The notes beneath the pieces are model-generated. The model did no database searches. It worked only from the letters and a program-made list of their open reading frames with translations, and was not told the DNA's origin. Both the position numbers and the translations under genes were made by a program. Positions 47,081-56,048 of a DNA stretch of 64,000 bases are shown here, one piece after another; the first letter of the stretch is position 1; each line of letters begins with the position of its first letter. Source of the stretch: Secundilactobacillus mixtipabuli (GTDB lineage Bacteria > Bacillota > Bacilli > Lactobacillales > Lactobacillaceae); contig NZ_BCMF01000007.1 of the NCBI RefSeq assembly GCF_002217925.1, forward strand, positions 62,001-126,000. Reading direction: 5' to 3'.

Positions 47081-50000
47081 TTATCTTTGAACAGGTACTT
47101 TGTCTAAGTCGACGGAAACCAGTTTTGAAACACCTGATTCCTGCATCGTAATCCCGTATAAACGATCGGCTTGCACCATGGTTTCCTTACGGTGGGTAAT
47201 CACGATGAATTGCGTATCATCATCAAAATGGTTGAGAAAGCTAGCAAAGCGGCCGGTATTAGCTGGATCTAAGGCTGCTTCAGCTTCGTCCAGTACACAG
47301 AACGGCGCCGGCTGAACTTGTAAAACGGAAAATAGCAGTGTAATCGCCGTTAACGACCGTTCACCGCCAGATAATAAGCGCATGCTCTGCAGCCGTTTGC
47401 CAGGCGGTTCAGCCATAATCTCAATGCCGGTTGTCAATAAATTATCCGGATCTGTCAAAACGAGCTTAGCTTGACCGCCACCGAACATTTTAACAAAGGT
47501 TTCCTGGAATTTTTGATTTAGAACTTTAAACGTGGTATTAAAACGTTCAATCACTTGTTGATCCATTTCATTCATGGTTGCCAGCAAATTATCTTTGGAA
47601 GCAGATAAGTCTTCTCTTTGCTGTGTCAAGAAATCGTAACGCGATTTGACTCGGTCGTATTCATCGATGCTTGAAACGTTAACCTCACCTAAATCATCCA
47701 GTCCGCGCTTCAGTAATTTCAACTTCTCACGGAGATCGTCAATCGGTAAATCAACCTGATTTTTCTTTGCAAAGGCCACACTCACGTGATAGGTTTCTGA
47801 AAGTGTATTTTGATGCTGATCAAGTTGCGTGCTGAGCTTGGAACAGGCAACGTCTAATTTTTGAACGGCTAGTTGTTCATTATTCAGCGTCTCAGTGGCC
47901 AATTGATTAGACCGCTCTAAATCACTCTGCCGATCGTTAGCCACTCCCAAATCAACGTTCAATTGTTTTAAAGCGGCCTTCAATGTCCGTTCTTTTTCAA
48001 TTAGCCGTTTCAACCGAGCTTCATGATCCTGGGTGGATTCACCAGTCTCAGACTGTTCGGCATTTAAATCATCGATCCGGTTTTGCAAATTTTTGAGTTC
48101 AGCCTCAAAGCTGGCAACGCGCTGGGCTTGTTCCCCGGCTTCTTTAGCCAGTTGTTTGACTTGAACGGTTTTGGTTGTGACCACAGCTCGTTGATCCTGA
48201 TACTGCGCGCTAATTTTCTGAACTGACTCGCTTCGTTTCGCTTGTTGTGTCTTTAATGCGGCCATTTTAGCCTTCAATGCAGTCAGCTGTTGTTCCGCAG
48301 CAGCGGTTTCCTGCTCGTTACGCTTCAACTGGGTAGCAAAGTCCTCACCATCTTGATCAAGCTGCCACTGAGCTTGATGAACAGCAATTTGCTTATTAAT
48401 GGCGTTTACGTGGTCAGAAAGCAGCTTAACCTCATTTTCAGCCTGCTGACGCGTCACACTGAGCGTATTCAGCTGATTTTGTAAATCGGTCTGCTGATCG
48501 TTTTCCTGTGCTGTTTTCAGCCGTTTTAATTCGGCCTGCTTGTCAGCAAGCTGAGCAGCCATGTCATTAACACTTGCTTGTAGTTTAGTTAGTTCTTGTT
48601 TTTGACTCAAAACGCCGTGGCGTTCGTGCTTATCTTTACCACCGGACATCGCGCCGCTAGTAGAAATCACTTCACCTGCCAGCGTAATGATTCGATAACG
48701 GTGGTGAATCAAATTGGCAAGTTCAACGGCGTGGTTCAAATCATCTGCAAAAATTAAGTTACCAAGTAAATGACTCACAACGGGTTTAAGACGACTATCG
48801 GCAACCTGCACTAAGTCGGCAGCAACCCCCAGAAAGCCAGCGCTCTGCTGACAATTCGCTAATGTGTCAGTCGCAATATAACTGGTTCTTAGCCGATTCA
48901 GCGGCAGAAAAGTACTGCGGCCCAACTGATTTTGAGTTAAATAACGAATGGCTGCTTTACCAGCAGCTTCATCGGTAACGACAACGTGCTGCTGCTGAGC
49001 ACCAATCGCTGCTTCAACGGCCTTCGTATACTTTTCGGGAACGTCTAAAATCTCTGCAACGGGTCCAATGATACCGCTCAACTGATTTTTCGCCTTTAAG
49101 ACGGCCTTGGTTCCCTGATAGAAACCAGTGTAATTTTGAGCTAATTCCTGCAAGCTCTTTAACCGAGCTTTGGCTTGCTGACAAACCTCAAGCGCCGATA
49201 GCCACTGGTTATTCAACTGTTCGATCTGAGCCTGACGTTTTTGATGTTCAGTACCTAATCGCTGACAATTCGCTTGCAATTCATCGTATTGCTGCTGCTG
49301 AATCTGCAGTTTCTGCTTGGCTGTTTTCAACTTGGTATTCTGTTCAGTCAATTCTGATTGCAGGTCATGCAGGCGTTGGTCCGCTTGCTGATTTTCGGAA
49401 GTTGCCCGTTGCTGATTTTTTTCCAAGTACTGTTTTTGGTTATGCAAAGTCGTGATGGCCTGCAGTTGATCAATATAATCATTTTGCAAGTGGTCTTCTT
49501 CACCGGCCAGCTTGGCTTCATCCAAATCATCAAGCTGATGCTTTAACTGATTTGCGGTAAGCCGGTCCTGTTTCAAAGCCACTTTCAGTTTTGCCAACTG
49601 AGTTTTTGTATCCGCTAGCGCATCTTGAACCTGTTTTAAATGTGCTTGGGTGTCATGACGTCGAGTGGTTAATTCACTTAGAGTCTGCTGCTGGTGTTTT
49701 TGGCGTTCAGAGTCCACTGCTTGCTCGCCAGCAACTTGCTGGCGGTGAGAGGTCACGTCTAATAGCTGCTGGTTGGTATCGTCCTTTTGACTGGACAATG
49801 CCGCCGTTTTTTTGCGTGCCAATTCTAATTCAGCCGAATTATGTGCCAACTGTTTTTTGGTATCAGCAACTCGCGCTTGTTTTTCGACAAGTTGCGCGTG
49901 CTGTTCCTTTAAGTCTGACTGCAATGACTCAATTTCAAGGACTAATTGGGTCTGATCAAGGGCATCAAATTGCTTTTTTTGCGCCACGTATTCCTTAGCT

Positions 50001-50632
50001 AAACTACTTTGTTGCGCTAACGGTTCAATTTGACCGCCAAGTTCTGACATGAGGTCATTGACCCGATCCAAGTATCCGGCAGTTTGATCCAATTCACGTT
50101 TGGCTTTTTCTTTACCAAGCCGATACTTCGAAACACCGATCAGTTCTTCGACGATGAACCGGCGTTCTTCTGGTTTACTGTTAAAAATCGATTCAACTCG
50201 GCCTTGAGAAATCATGGAAAAGGCATTATCGCCGATTCCAGAATCCATGAAAAGGTTCAGGATGTCCTTTAAACGACAATCCTGGCCGTTAAGCTGGTAG
50301 CTGCTTTCACCATTACGAAAAAGCTTTCTCGTCACGTTGATTTCAGTGTATTCAGATTTTAAATAGTGATCTGCGTTGTCCAAAATCATGGTGACCCGTG
50401 CCCGGTTCAACGGCTTCCGTTTGGAAGACCCATTGAAAATAACGTCCGGCATTCGACTGCCCCGCAGGTTTTTGGCCGATTGCTCACCTAAGACCCACCG
50501 AATAGCTTCACTGATATTACTTTTGCCACTTCCATTGGGGCCAACGATGCCAGTGACGCCATCTTCAAATTCGATTTTGGTATCGTCCGCAAACGACTTG
50601 AAACCACTAATCTCTAGTGATTTTAGTTTCAT
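47081..50632 (-). CDS. smc: Chromosome segregation protein SMC
   Basis: 1183 aa. N-terminal Walker A GPNGSGKSNISEAIRWVLG, a long coiled coil, the hinge at about residues 510-660 (IIGPVAEILDVPEKYTKAV), a second coiled coil and the C-terminal head with signature LLSGGERSLTAITLLF and Walker B CVLDEAEAALDPAN. With ScpA/ScpB it compacts and separates chromosomes. Part of rnc-smc-ftsY. Confidence 0.98.
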   Translation of the reverse strand: MKLKSLEISGFKSFADDTKIEFEDGVTGIVGPNGSGKSNISEAIRWVLGEQSAKNLRGSRMPDVIFNGSSKRKPLNRARVTMILDNADHYLKSEYTEINVTRKLFRNGESSYQLNGQDCRLKDILNLFMDSGIGDNAFSMISQGRVESIFNSKPEERRFIVEELIGVSKYRLGKEKAKRELDQTAGYLDRVNDLMSELGGQIEPLAQQSSLAKEYVAQKKQFDALDQTQLVLEIESLQSDLKEQHAQLVEKQARVADTKKQLAHNSAELELARKKTAALSSQKDDTNQQLLDVTSHRQQVAGEQAVDSERQKHQQQTLSELTTRRHDTQAHLKQVQDALADTKTQLAKLKVALKQDRLTANQLKHQLDDLDEAKLAGEEDHLQNDYIDQLQAITTLHNQKQYLEKNQQRATSENQQADQRLHDLQSELTEQNTKLKTAKQKLQIQQQQYDELQANCQRLGTEHQKRQAQIEQLNNQWLSALEVCQQAKARLKSLQELAQNYTGFYQGTKAVLKAKNQLSGIIGPVAEILDVPEKYTKAVEAAIGAQQQHVVVTDEAAGKAAIRYLTQNQLGRSTFLPLNRLRTSYIATDTLANCQQSAGFLGVAADLVQVADSRLKPVVSHLLGNLIFADDLNHAVELANLIHHRYRIITLAGEVISTSGAMSGGKDKHERHGVLSQKQELTKLQASVNDMAAQLADKQAELKRLKTAQENDQQTDLQNQLNTLSVTRQQAENEVKLLSDHVNAINKQIAVHQAQWQLDQDGEDFATQLKRNEQETAAAEQQLTALKAKMAALKTQQAKRSESVQKISAQYQDQRAVVTTKTVQVKQLAKEAGEQAQRVASFEAELKNLQNRIDDLNAEQSETGESTQDHEARLKRLIEKERTLKAALKQLNVDLGVANDRQSDLERSNQLATETLNNEQLAVQKLDVACSKLSTQLDQHQNTLSETYHVSVAFAKKNQVDLPIDDLREKLKLLKRGLDDLGEVNVSSIDEYDRVKSRYDFLTQQREDLSASKDNLLATMNEMDQQVIERFNTTFKVLNQKFQETFVKMFGGGQAKLVLTDPDNLLTTGIEIMAEPPGKRLQSMRLLSGGERSLTAITLLFSVLQVQPAPFCVLDEAEAALDPANTGRFASFLNHFDDDTQFIVITHRKETMVQADRLYGITMQESGVSKLVSVDLDKVPVQR

Positions 50633-50656
50633 AATTGCTCCCCACTTACTTCCGAA

Positions 50657-51364
50657 TTAAGCTTGGTCTGGTTCAAGCTTTAATAAAGCCTGTTTAGCAG
50701 CGCCTTGCTCCGCGTTTTTCTTAGAATGGCCTTCGCCCACACCAAGTTCTTTACCATCAATCTTAACGGCTACTTTGAACGCCCGATCATTATCTGGGCC
50801 ATTTTCAGAAAGCAGCTCGTAATCAATTGAAACAGGACCGTGTTTTTGTGCGACTTCCTGTAATTCTGTCTTGTGATCAAAAAATTCGTCAAAACGACCC
50901 TCATCAAGTTTTGGAAAAATCACCTGAGTCGCAAATGCGCGGACTGGTTCCACTCCTTGATCAAGGTACAAAGCGCCAATAAAGGATTCAAAAATGTCAC
51001 AAAGCAGTGAATCCCGTTCCCGTGCGTGCGCTTTCTCTTCTCCCTTACCGAGACGAATATACTGGTCAAAGTGGCACTCTCGGGCAAAACTAGCAAAACT
51101 CTCCTCGTTAACCATTGCTGCGCGCAGACGGGTTAACCGGCCCTGGGGCATTTTGGTGTAACGCTTGTAAATATAATCTGAAACAACCAGTTGCATCACC
51201 GCATCGCCCAAAAATTCGATGCGTTCGTAAAATTTCAAATGCTCATTAGGATGTTCGTTCACATAAGAGGCTTGTGTAAAGGCTTCATCCAGCAAACTTT
51301 TATCCTTTATGACGATATTAAAATTCTTCTTAAGTAAATCATCTAACCCTTTTATCAAAATCAA
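50657..51364 (-). CDS. rnc: Ribonuclease III
   Basis: 235 aa. RNase III signature ERIEFLGDAVMQLVVSDYIY, the second metal motif DIFESFIGALYLD, and a C-terminal dsRNA-binding domain (about residues 160-232). It processes rRNA precursors and double-stranded RNAs. TTG 51364 is the start (AAAGGAG 5 bp upstream); the reading to 51427 would cross the acpP terminator. Confidence 0.96.
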   Translation of the reverse strand: MILIKGLDDLLKKNFNIVIKDKSLLDEAFTQASYVNEHPNEHLKFYERIEFLGDAVMQLVVSDYIYKRYTKMPQGRLTRLRAAMVNEESFASFARECHFDQYIRLGKGEEKAHARERDSLLCDIFESFIGALYLDQGVEPVRAFATQVIFPKLDEGRFDEFFDHKTELQEVAQKHGPVSIDYELLSENGPDNDRAFKVAVKIDGKELGVGEGHSKKNAEQGAAKQALLKLEPDQA

Positions 51365-51394
51365 TAACGCTCCTTTTTGGTTATAAAATTGAAA

Positions 51395-51440
51395 GGAAAA
51401 AGGCTGTGACAAAACAAATCGTTTCACCGCAACCTTTCCG
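51395..51440 (-). terminator. Terminator of plsX-acpP
   Basis: Minus-strand AAAGGTTG..GTGA / TCAC..AGCCTTT stem with one G-U pair and a small bulge, followed by TTTTT, between acpP and rnc. Confidence 0.7.
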
Positions 51441-51457
51441 TTTAATAATTGAAACTG

Positions 51458-51706
51458 CTATTTTTTATCACTGTTAGCAGCAATGTAATCAACAGCTTCG
51501 CCCACTGTGTTTAAGTTTTCGGCAGCATCGTCGGAAATTTCAGCACCGAAGGTATCTTCAAGTTCCAAAATAAATTCCACAAAATCAATGGAATCGGCAT
51601 CAAGGTCGGTTTTAAAATTCAAATCCAGCGTGATCTTCTCACGGGTAATTTCAAACCGCTCCGCAATGATGTCAGCAATTTTATTAAAAATCTCGTCTTT
51701 TGACAT
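51458..51706 (-). CDS. acpP: Acyl carrier protein
   Basis: 82 aa acidic protein. The 4'-phosphopantetheine serine is in DLDADSIDFVEFILE. It carries acyl chains in fatty acid and phospholipid synthesis and here follows plsX, which uses acyl-ACP. Confidence 0.94.
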   Translation of the reverse strand: MSKDEIFNKIADIIAERFEITREKITLDLNFKTDLDADSIDFVEFILELEDTFGAEISDDAAENLNTVGEAVDYIAANSDKK

Positions 51707-51777
51707 AATTTACCTCACCCTATTTAGTTCATCAATCAGTTTAGCACAAACGGCTCAGAAACGGTAGAACTACCTGC

Positions 51778-52815
51778 TTACTTCTGCATTTCTGCTTTAG
51801 CTTCAGCCATTTCTTCACTGTGGTCACTAAAGTAAGTCACCACGTTTTCAACCGAATGATTCTCAAGCATCGCCTTAATTTGGCCGATGGTGTTGGCAAT
51901 GGTTTCTGCCTTTGCTGAACCATGCGTTTTGATAACGGGTGCTTTAACGCCCAGCAACACTGCACCACCGTGTTTCGAATAATCCATTTGCGACTGAATA
52001 CCCTTGAAAGTTGACTTGAGCATTGCGGCACCCAGTTTACTGGTTAAGCCACCATTCATAATGCCGTTTTTAATTAACTTCAGCATTGATAAGGCGGTCC
52101 CCTCAGTGTTTTTGAGTACTGCGTTACCCGTAAAGCCGTCGGTTACCACAACATCTGCCGCTCCGTTTAATAGTTCACGTGACTCCACGTTACCCACAAA
52201 ATTAATGTCCCTAACGCCAGCTAAGAATTCGTGAGCAGCTTTATGAGCCATGTCGCCCTTATCTGCTTCGGTCCCGTTGTTCAATAGCCCAATGCGGGGA
52301 TTTTTAACGCCCATGACGGTTTGCGCATAGTACTTTCCCATAATGGCGTACTGATACAGGTTAAACGGCTTGGTATCCGCGTTCGCCCCGACGTCCATCA
52401 TCAGGAATTGATCTTGCTTGGGATTGTTTAAAACGGGTAGCGTCGTGGTCAATCCGGGACGATCAATTCCCTTGATTCGGCCAATGATCAATAAACCAGC
52501 GGCTAATAACGCACCGGTATTGCCAGCCGAAAAGAAGGCGTCATCCTTACCGTCATGAACAGCCTGGGCAGCCAGAACAATACTAGATTGCTTTTTACGC
52601 CGAATCGCGCGAACCGGTTCGTCTTCCATTGCAATGACTTCATCTGCTTGAACAAGGGTGATGTGGTCTGCGTTTTTCAAAAACGGCTTCACCTTATCAA
52701 TTTGACCGTACAGATCAAATTCAATTTCTGGGTAACGGTCGTGGGCAATTTGAATACCCTCAACTACTTCTTTAGGGGCGTAATCTCCGCCCATTGCATC
52801 AACAGCAATTCTCAA
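51778..52815 (-). CDS. plsX: Phosphate acyltransferase PlsX
   Basis: 345 aa. IAVDAMGGDYAPKEVVEGI at the N-terminus, SAGNTGALLAAGLLIIGRI and MDVGANAD are diagnostic. It converts acyl-ACP to acyl-phosphate for PlsY. The start is TTG with AGAGGATG upstream. It follows recG by 16 bp. No fapR gene lies between, unlike in Bacillus. Confidence 0.96.
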   Translation of the reverse strand: MRIAVDAMGGDYAPKEVVEGIQIAHDRYPEIEFDLYGQIDKVKPFLKNADHITLVQADEVIAMEDEPVRAIRRKKQSSIVLAAQAVHDGKDDAFFSAGNTGALLAAGLLIIGRIKGIDRPGLTTTLPVLNNPKQDQFLMMDVGANADTKPFNLYQYAIMGKYYAQTVMGVKNPRIGLLNNGTEADKGDMAHKAAHEFLAGVRDINFVGNVESRELLNGAADVVVTDGFTGNAVLKNTEGTALSMLKLIKNGIMNGGLTSKLGAAMLKSTFKGIQSQMDYSKHGGAVLLGVKAPVIKTHGSAKAETIANTIGQIKAMLENHSVENVVTYFSDHSEEMAEAKAEMQK

Positions 52816-52831
52816 TGACTTTCATCCTCTC

Positions 52832-54865
52832 TTAATCAAACATATAGGCATTTTCTTCAGCTTGCTTTAAGTAACCGACCAAGGCTTGATTTTCTGGCTG
52901 CTTTTGCCAATCGGGCGTATTGGTCAATTTTTTGGCTTCATCCTGTGCAACACTTAGCATGGTGAGATCAGCAACTGGATCACCGACTTTAAAATCCGGT
53001 AAGCCAGACTGTTTCTTTCCCAGCACGTCACCGGAACCACGCAGCTCTAAATCTTTTTGTGACACCACAAAACCATCATTAGTTTCCGTCATAACCCGCA
53101 TCCGGTCAACACCATTCTTATTTTTAGGATCCGCAACCAAGATACAATAAGATTGCTGATCAGATCGGCCAACTCGTCCACGTAATTGATGTAACTGGGC
53201 CAAGCCAAAATGATCGGCATCGTAGATCATCATGACGGTAGCGTTTTTAACGTCAACGCCGACTTCAATCACAGTAGTCGCAACTAATACCTGGTATTGG
53301 TTATGCTTAAACGCCTGCATAACGGCATCTTTCTCATCGTTTTTCATGCGGCCATGCAGAAGGCCGACTTGATAGTGATGAGGTGAGAAATAGGCTGAAA
53401 AACGTTCATAAATGGCTTGGGCATTTTTCATGTCAACCGCTTCAGATTCTTCAATCAATGGCGTTACAACGTAAGCTTGATGTCCCGCTGCAAGTTCTCT
53501 CAAGACAAATTGGACTGCTGAATTAATCTGTGTGTTCTTGATCCAGCGCGTGGTCACCGGTTTCCGTCCGGTCGGCAGTTCATCGATCACCGAAATGTCC
53601 ATTTCCCCGTAACTGGTAATCGCCAGTGTTCTGGGAATCGGTGTAGCTGTCATGGCCAGCACATCTGGATTATCACCCTTTTGCCGCAACGCCTGTCGTT
53701 GTGCCACCCCAAAGCGGTGCTGCTCGTCAATGACCACCAGCCCCAGACGATGATAGTCCACACCTTCTTGAATCAGGGCATGTGTGCCAATAATCAGGTT
53801 AATCTCACCAGAAGCTAACCGTGGCAAGATTTCTTTGCGCACAGCGGGTTTGGTAGACCCAGTCAGCAACACAATGTTTACGGGTAGGCCGTCAAATAGT
53901 GCCTGCAGGTTATTGGCATGCTGTTCAGCTAAAATCTCGGTCGGCGCCATCAGGGCAGCCTGAAAGCCGGCAGTAATGGCAGCATACATGCAAATCGCGG
54001 CGACGACTGTTTTCCCACTACCAACGTCCCCTTGAAGGAGCCGGTTCATATGAATCGGCCGTTTTAAATCAGCACAAATTTCGTTAACTACCCGCTTCTG
54101 GGCAGTCGTTAACTCATAAGGCAACTTAGAAACGAAGCGCTGCAGCCGCTCTTTATCGTACATCATTGTCATACCAGCCTGAGTCTGATCTCTGCGTTTG
54201 AGCATTTGCAATTGCATTTGAAACCGGAAGAATTCTTCAAATTTAGCGGAACGCCGAGCTGCTTTAGCGGCCTTTAAATCCTTTGGGAAATGCATGTCAT
54301 GAATCATTTGCGCTCGGTCAAGCAAGCGATAATGGCTTTTAATACTGTCAGGAATCAGGTCAACGATCTCCGTGTGGTACTTCTCCCACGCCGCCACAAC
54401 CAGTTCCTGAATGGTTTTCTGACGAATTCCTTTGTTGGATGGATAAACGGATGCCATGGGATCATTTTTGCCGCTGCTGAGAATCTTTACCCCGTTCAGT
54501 TGTTTACGGTTAGCATCGAAACGGCCGTAAACCATAATGGGTGATTCAACTTCAATATTATTTTTCAGCCATGGTTGATTGAAAAAGGTGACGGGTACGA
54601 CATCTTGGCCAATGAGCAGCCGAAAATTCAGCCGGCTCTTTTTTCGACCAAAGCGACTTAAGGTTGGGGGTGCCGCAACGATTCCCTTTAACGTGACTTG
54701 TTCCTGATCGCCAATCTCATTAAGTTCCTTGACCCGCAAATCTTCATAGCGAAACGGATAGTAAGTCAGTAACGATTCGATCGTCGTAATTCCAAGATCT
54801 GCCAAGGCCGCCAATCTTTTTGGCCCGACGCCAGGCAATACTGTCACGGAATCTGATAACGCCAA
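52832..54865 (-). CDS. recG: ATP-dependent DNA helicase RecG
   Basis: 677 aa. N-terminal wedge/OB domain, then LLQGDVGSGKTVVA, DEQHRFGVAQR, TATPIPRTLAITSYG, VEVGVDV and QLRGRVGRSDQQSYC. It remodels stalled replication forks and Holliday junctions. TTG 54865 is preferred (GGGAGGG 5-6 bp upstream; MALSDSVTVLPGVGPK matches family N-termini). A longer reading to 54925 runs through the ribosome binding site. Confidence 0.96.
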   Translation of the reverse strand: MALSDSVTVLPGVGPKRLAALADLGITTIESLLTYYPFRYEDLRVKELNEIGDQEQVTLKGIVAAPPTLSRFGRKKSRLNFRLLIGQDVVPVTFFNQPWLKNNIEVESPIMVYGRFDANRKQLNGVKILSSGKNDPMASVYPSNKGIRQKTIQELVVAAWEKYHTEIVDLIPDSIKSHYRLLDRAQMIHDMHFPKDLKAAKAARRSAKFEEFFRFQMQLQMLKRRDQTQAGMTMMYDKERLQRFVSKLPYELTTAQKRVVNEICADLKRPIHMNRLLQGDVGSGKTVVAAICMYAAITAGFQAALMAPTEILAEQHANNLQALFDGLPVNIVLLTGSTKPAVRKEILPRLASGEINLIIGTHALIQEGVDYHRLGLVVIDEQHRFGVAQRQALRQKGDNPDVLAMTATPIPRTLAITSYGEMDISVIDELPTGRKPVTTRWIKNTQINSAVQFVLRELAAGHQAYVVTPLIEESEAVDMKNAQAIYERFSAYFSPHHYQVGLLHGRMKNDEKDAVMQAFKHNQYQVLVATTVIEVGVDVKNATVMMIYDADHFGLAQLHQLRGRVGRSDQQSYCILVADPKNKNGVDRMRVMTETNDGFVVSQKDLELRGSGDVLGKKQSGLPDFKVGDPVADLTMLSVAQDEAKKLTNTPDWQKQPENQALVGYLKQAEENAYMFD

Positions 54866-55046
54866 ATGAATCCCTCCCAACCAAAATGACTGATAAACAA
54901 AGTGCCGGTTCTTTTGAACCGCCACTTTTAATCATCAAATATAACGTCATATATTATAATCGAAATAAGTTAACAAAAGCAATGTCGTTAATCGAATCTC
55001 AGTTCCCGACATCGTTTTTAAGACAGTCAACCTCTTTGAACAACCT

Positions 55047-55403
55047 TCAATCTAATTCAAACGCAGCATCAGCTGTGTGCCAATCTTTGACCCATTTAGA
55101 GAAATCATCACTGTTTAAATCACCATCTAGGAGCCACTCAATTTCGTACAGTTTATCCGGCCTGCCGTTAAGCCGGTACCCCTTACCATTGAGTGTCTTG
55201 ATTGTCTCACTGACTCCCATTACCGTACTCTCATAAATCTTATCAGTAGCGGGTTCAGTCACAACGTACTTGATCCCATCGACGATTACGGTTTGTTTAT
55301 CCACGATTACAGCCTTCTTTTTGGTTAATCTACTGTATCTATTATACCCGTCTTTGGCCAAATTTAGAGACTTAAGAATCGTTATTTCAAAATGAGACTT
55401 CAT
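55047..55403 (-). CDS. Hypothetical protein between recG and the integrated element
   Basis: 118 aa from ATG 55403 (GGTGA upstream), not recognised. Soluble, mixed charge, with KAVIVDKQTVIVDGIKYVV as a likely beta hairpin and an acidic C-terminus. Longer readings to 55541 would translate through the hairpin at 55452-55490, so they are unlikely. It lies outside the proposed left attachment site and may be chromosomal or a relic of an earlier insertion. Confidence 0.5.
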   Translation of the reverse strand: MKSHFEITILKSLNLAKDGYNRYSRLTKKKAVIVDKQTVIVDGIKYVVTEPATDKIYESTVMGVSETIKTLNGKGYRLNGRPDKLYEIEWLLDGDLNSDDFSKWVKDWHTADAAFELD

Positions 55404-55451
55404 TGGTTCGTATTCACCAGGGTTCCAAACGATCGTTCCAAAATTAATGTG

Positions 55452-55492
55452 AAAAAAGTGGAGAAGCCTATAATCAGAGCTTCTCCGATTTA
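55452..55492. other. Candidate attL core hairpin
   Basis: AAAAAAGTGGAGAAGC, loop, GAGCTTCTCC, then TTTAG. About three quarters of its positions match the hairpin at 63205-63245 in the same orientation, including AAAAAAGTGG and AGAGCTTC exactly. It can also act as a minus-strand terminator (TTTTTT follows). Proposed as one side of the integration site; the crossover base is not determined. Confidence 0.4.
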
Positions 55493-55549
55493 GATAATAT
55501 CTAATTTGTCTATTCCCCACTGAAATGAAGAGATTGGGCAACTAATCCT

Positions 55550-55645
55550 TTAATAATGCGGTGTTTCATTGTTGGGTGTCACGTACATGTCACCTTCGCT
55601 CGTTTTTGGCTCAATTTTACCGGAAATCATGAATTCTAGTGCCAA
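55550..55645 (-). CDS. Possible 31-aa small protein at the element's left end
   Basis: Minus-strand frame from TTG 55645 (or ATG 55630) to TAA 55550. The core peptide starts MISGKIEPKTSEGDMY. GAGGTGA lies 10 bp before the TTG. It is compact and hydrophilic, and not a family I can name. It overlaps the GGTGTCAC palindrome, so either the coding reading or the integrase arm reading may be incidental. Confidence 0.3.
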   Translation of the reverse strand: MALEFMISGKIEPKTSEGDMYVTPNNETPHY

Positions 55646-55811
55646 TCATCTAACATCACCTCGATTTTTTCTGATAACAAGTTTTCAGTTTTCTAATAAA
55701 TTTATGCTTACATAACAGATTCCCGGAAATAATCAACGGGAATTCGAGACTTCTTTCGGTTATTCATATATTCTAAAGTTAGAGGAATTTACTTAGGAAA
55801 GAGGCTTACTA

Positions 55812-56048
55812 ATGAATAACGATTCCGAAATTATAGGCAAACGAATCATGGACTTTATCAATGAACGGGACATTACCATCCATAGACTATCTGTTAAAAC
55901 TGGTATTCCTAATACAACGCTTGTTGATTTAATCACTGGGACTACCAAAAATGCCAGAGTTTCAACAGTGCGTGCGATTTGCCAAGCTATTCAGATCACT
56001 GTTCGTGATTTCTTCGACTGCCCACCCTACAACGAGGTGGAAAAATGA
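55812..56048 (+). CDS. XRE-family transcriptional regulator (small)
   Basis: 78 aa, a single Cro/C1-type helix-turn-helix (FINERDITIHRLSVKTGIPN, then TTLVDLITG and STVRAICQAI). GGAAAGAGG lies upstream. Its stop overlaps the start of the next gene by ATGA, so it is translated with it and probably autoregulates the pair, as toxin/antitoxin or defence regulators do. It is separate from the phage-like repressor pair at 57.2-57.9 kb. Confidence 0.85.
   Translation: MNNDSEIIGKRIMDFINERDITIHRLSVKTGIPNTTLVDLITGTTKNARVSTVRAICQAIQITVRDFFDCPPYNEVEK

Larger units (their letters stand above)
55404..55811. other. Left boundary region of the integrated element
   Basis: About 400 bp with no sizeable gene. 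It holds a hairpin resembling the one at the right boundary, an imperfect palindrome GGTGTCACGTACATGTCACC at 55575-55594 that echoes the repeats next to the integrase, a possible 31-codon frame on the minus strand, and the leader of the XRE gene. Confidence 0.6.

Noticed and set aside
50084-50272. Plus-strand open frames within the smc region
   Set aside because: Shadows of the smc coiled-coil and head coding sequence, with no ribosome binding sites.
51365-51427. N-terminal extension of RNase III
   Set aside because: It crosses the acpP terminator; TTG 51364 has AAAGGAG and gives normal length.
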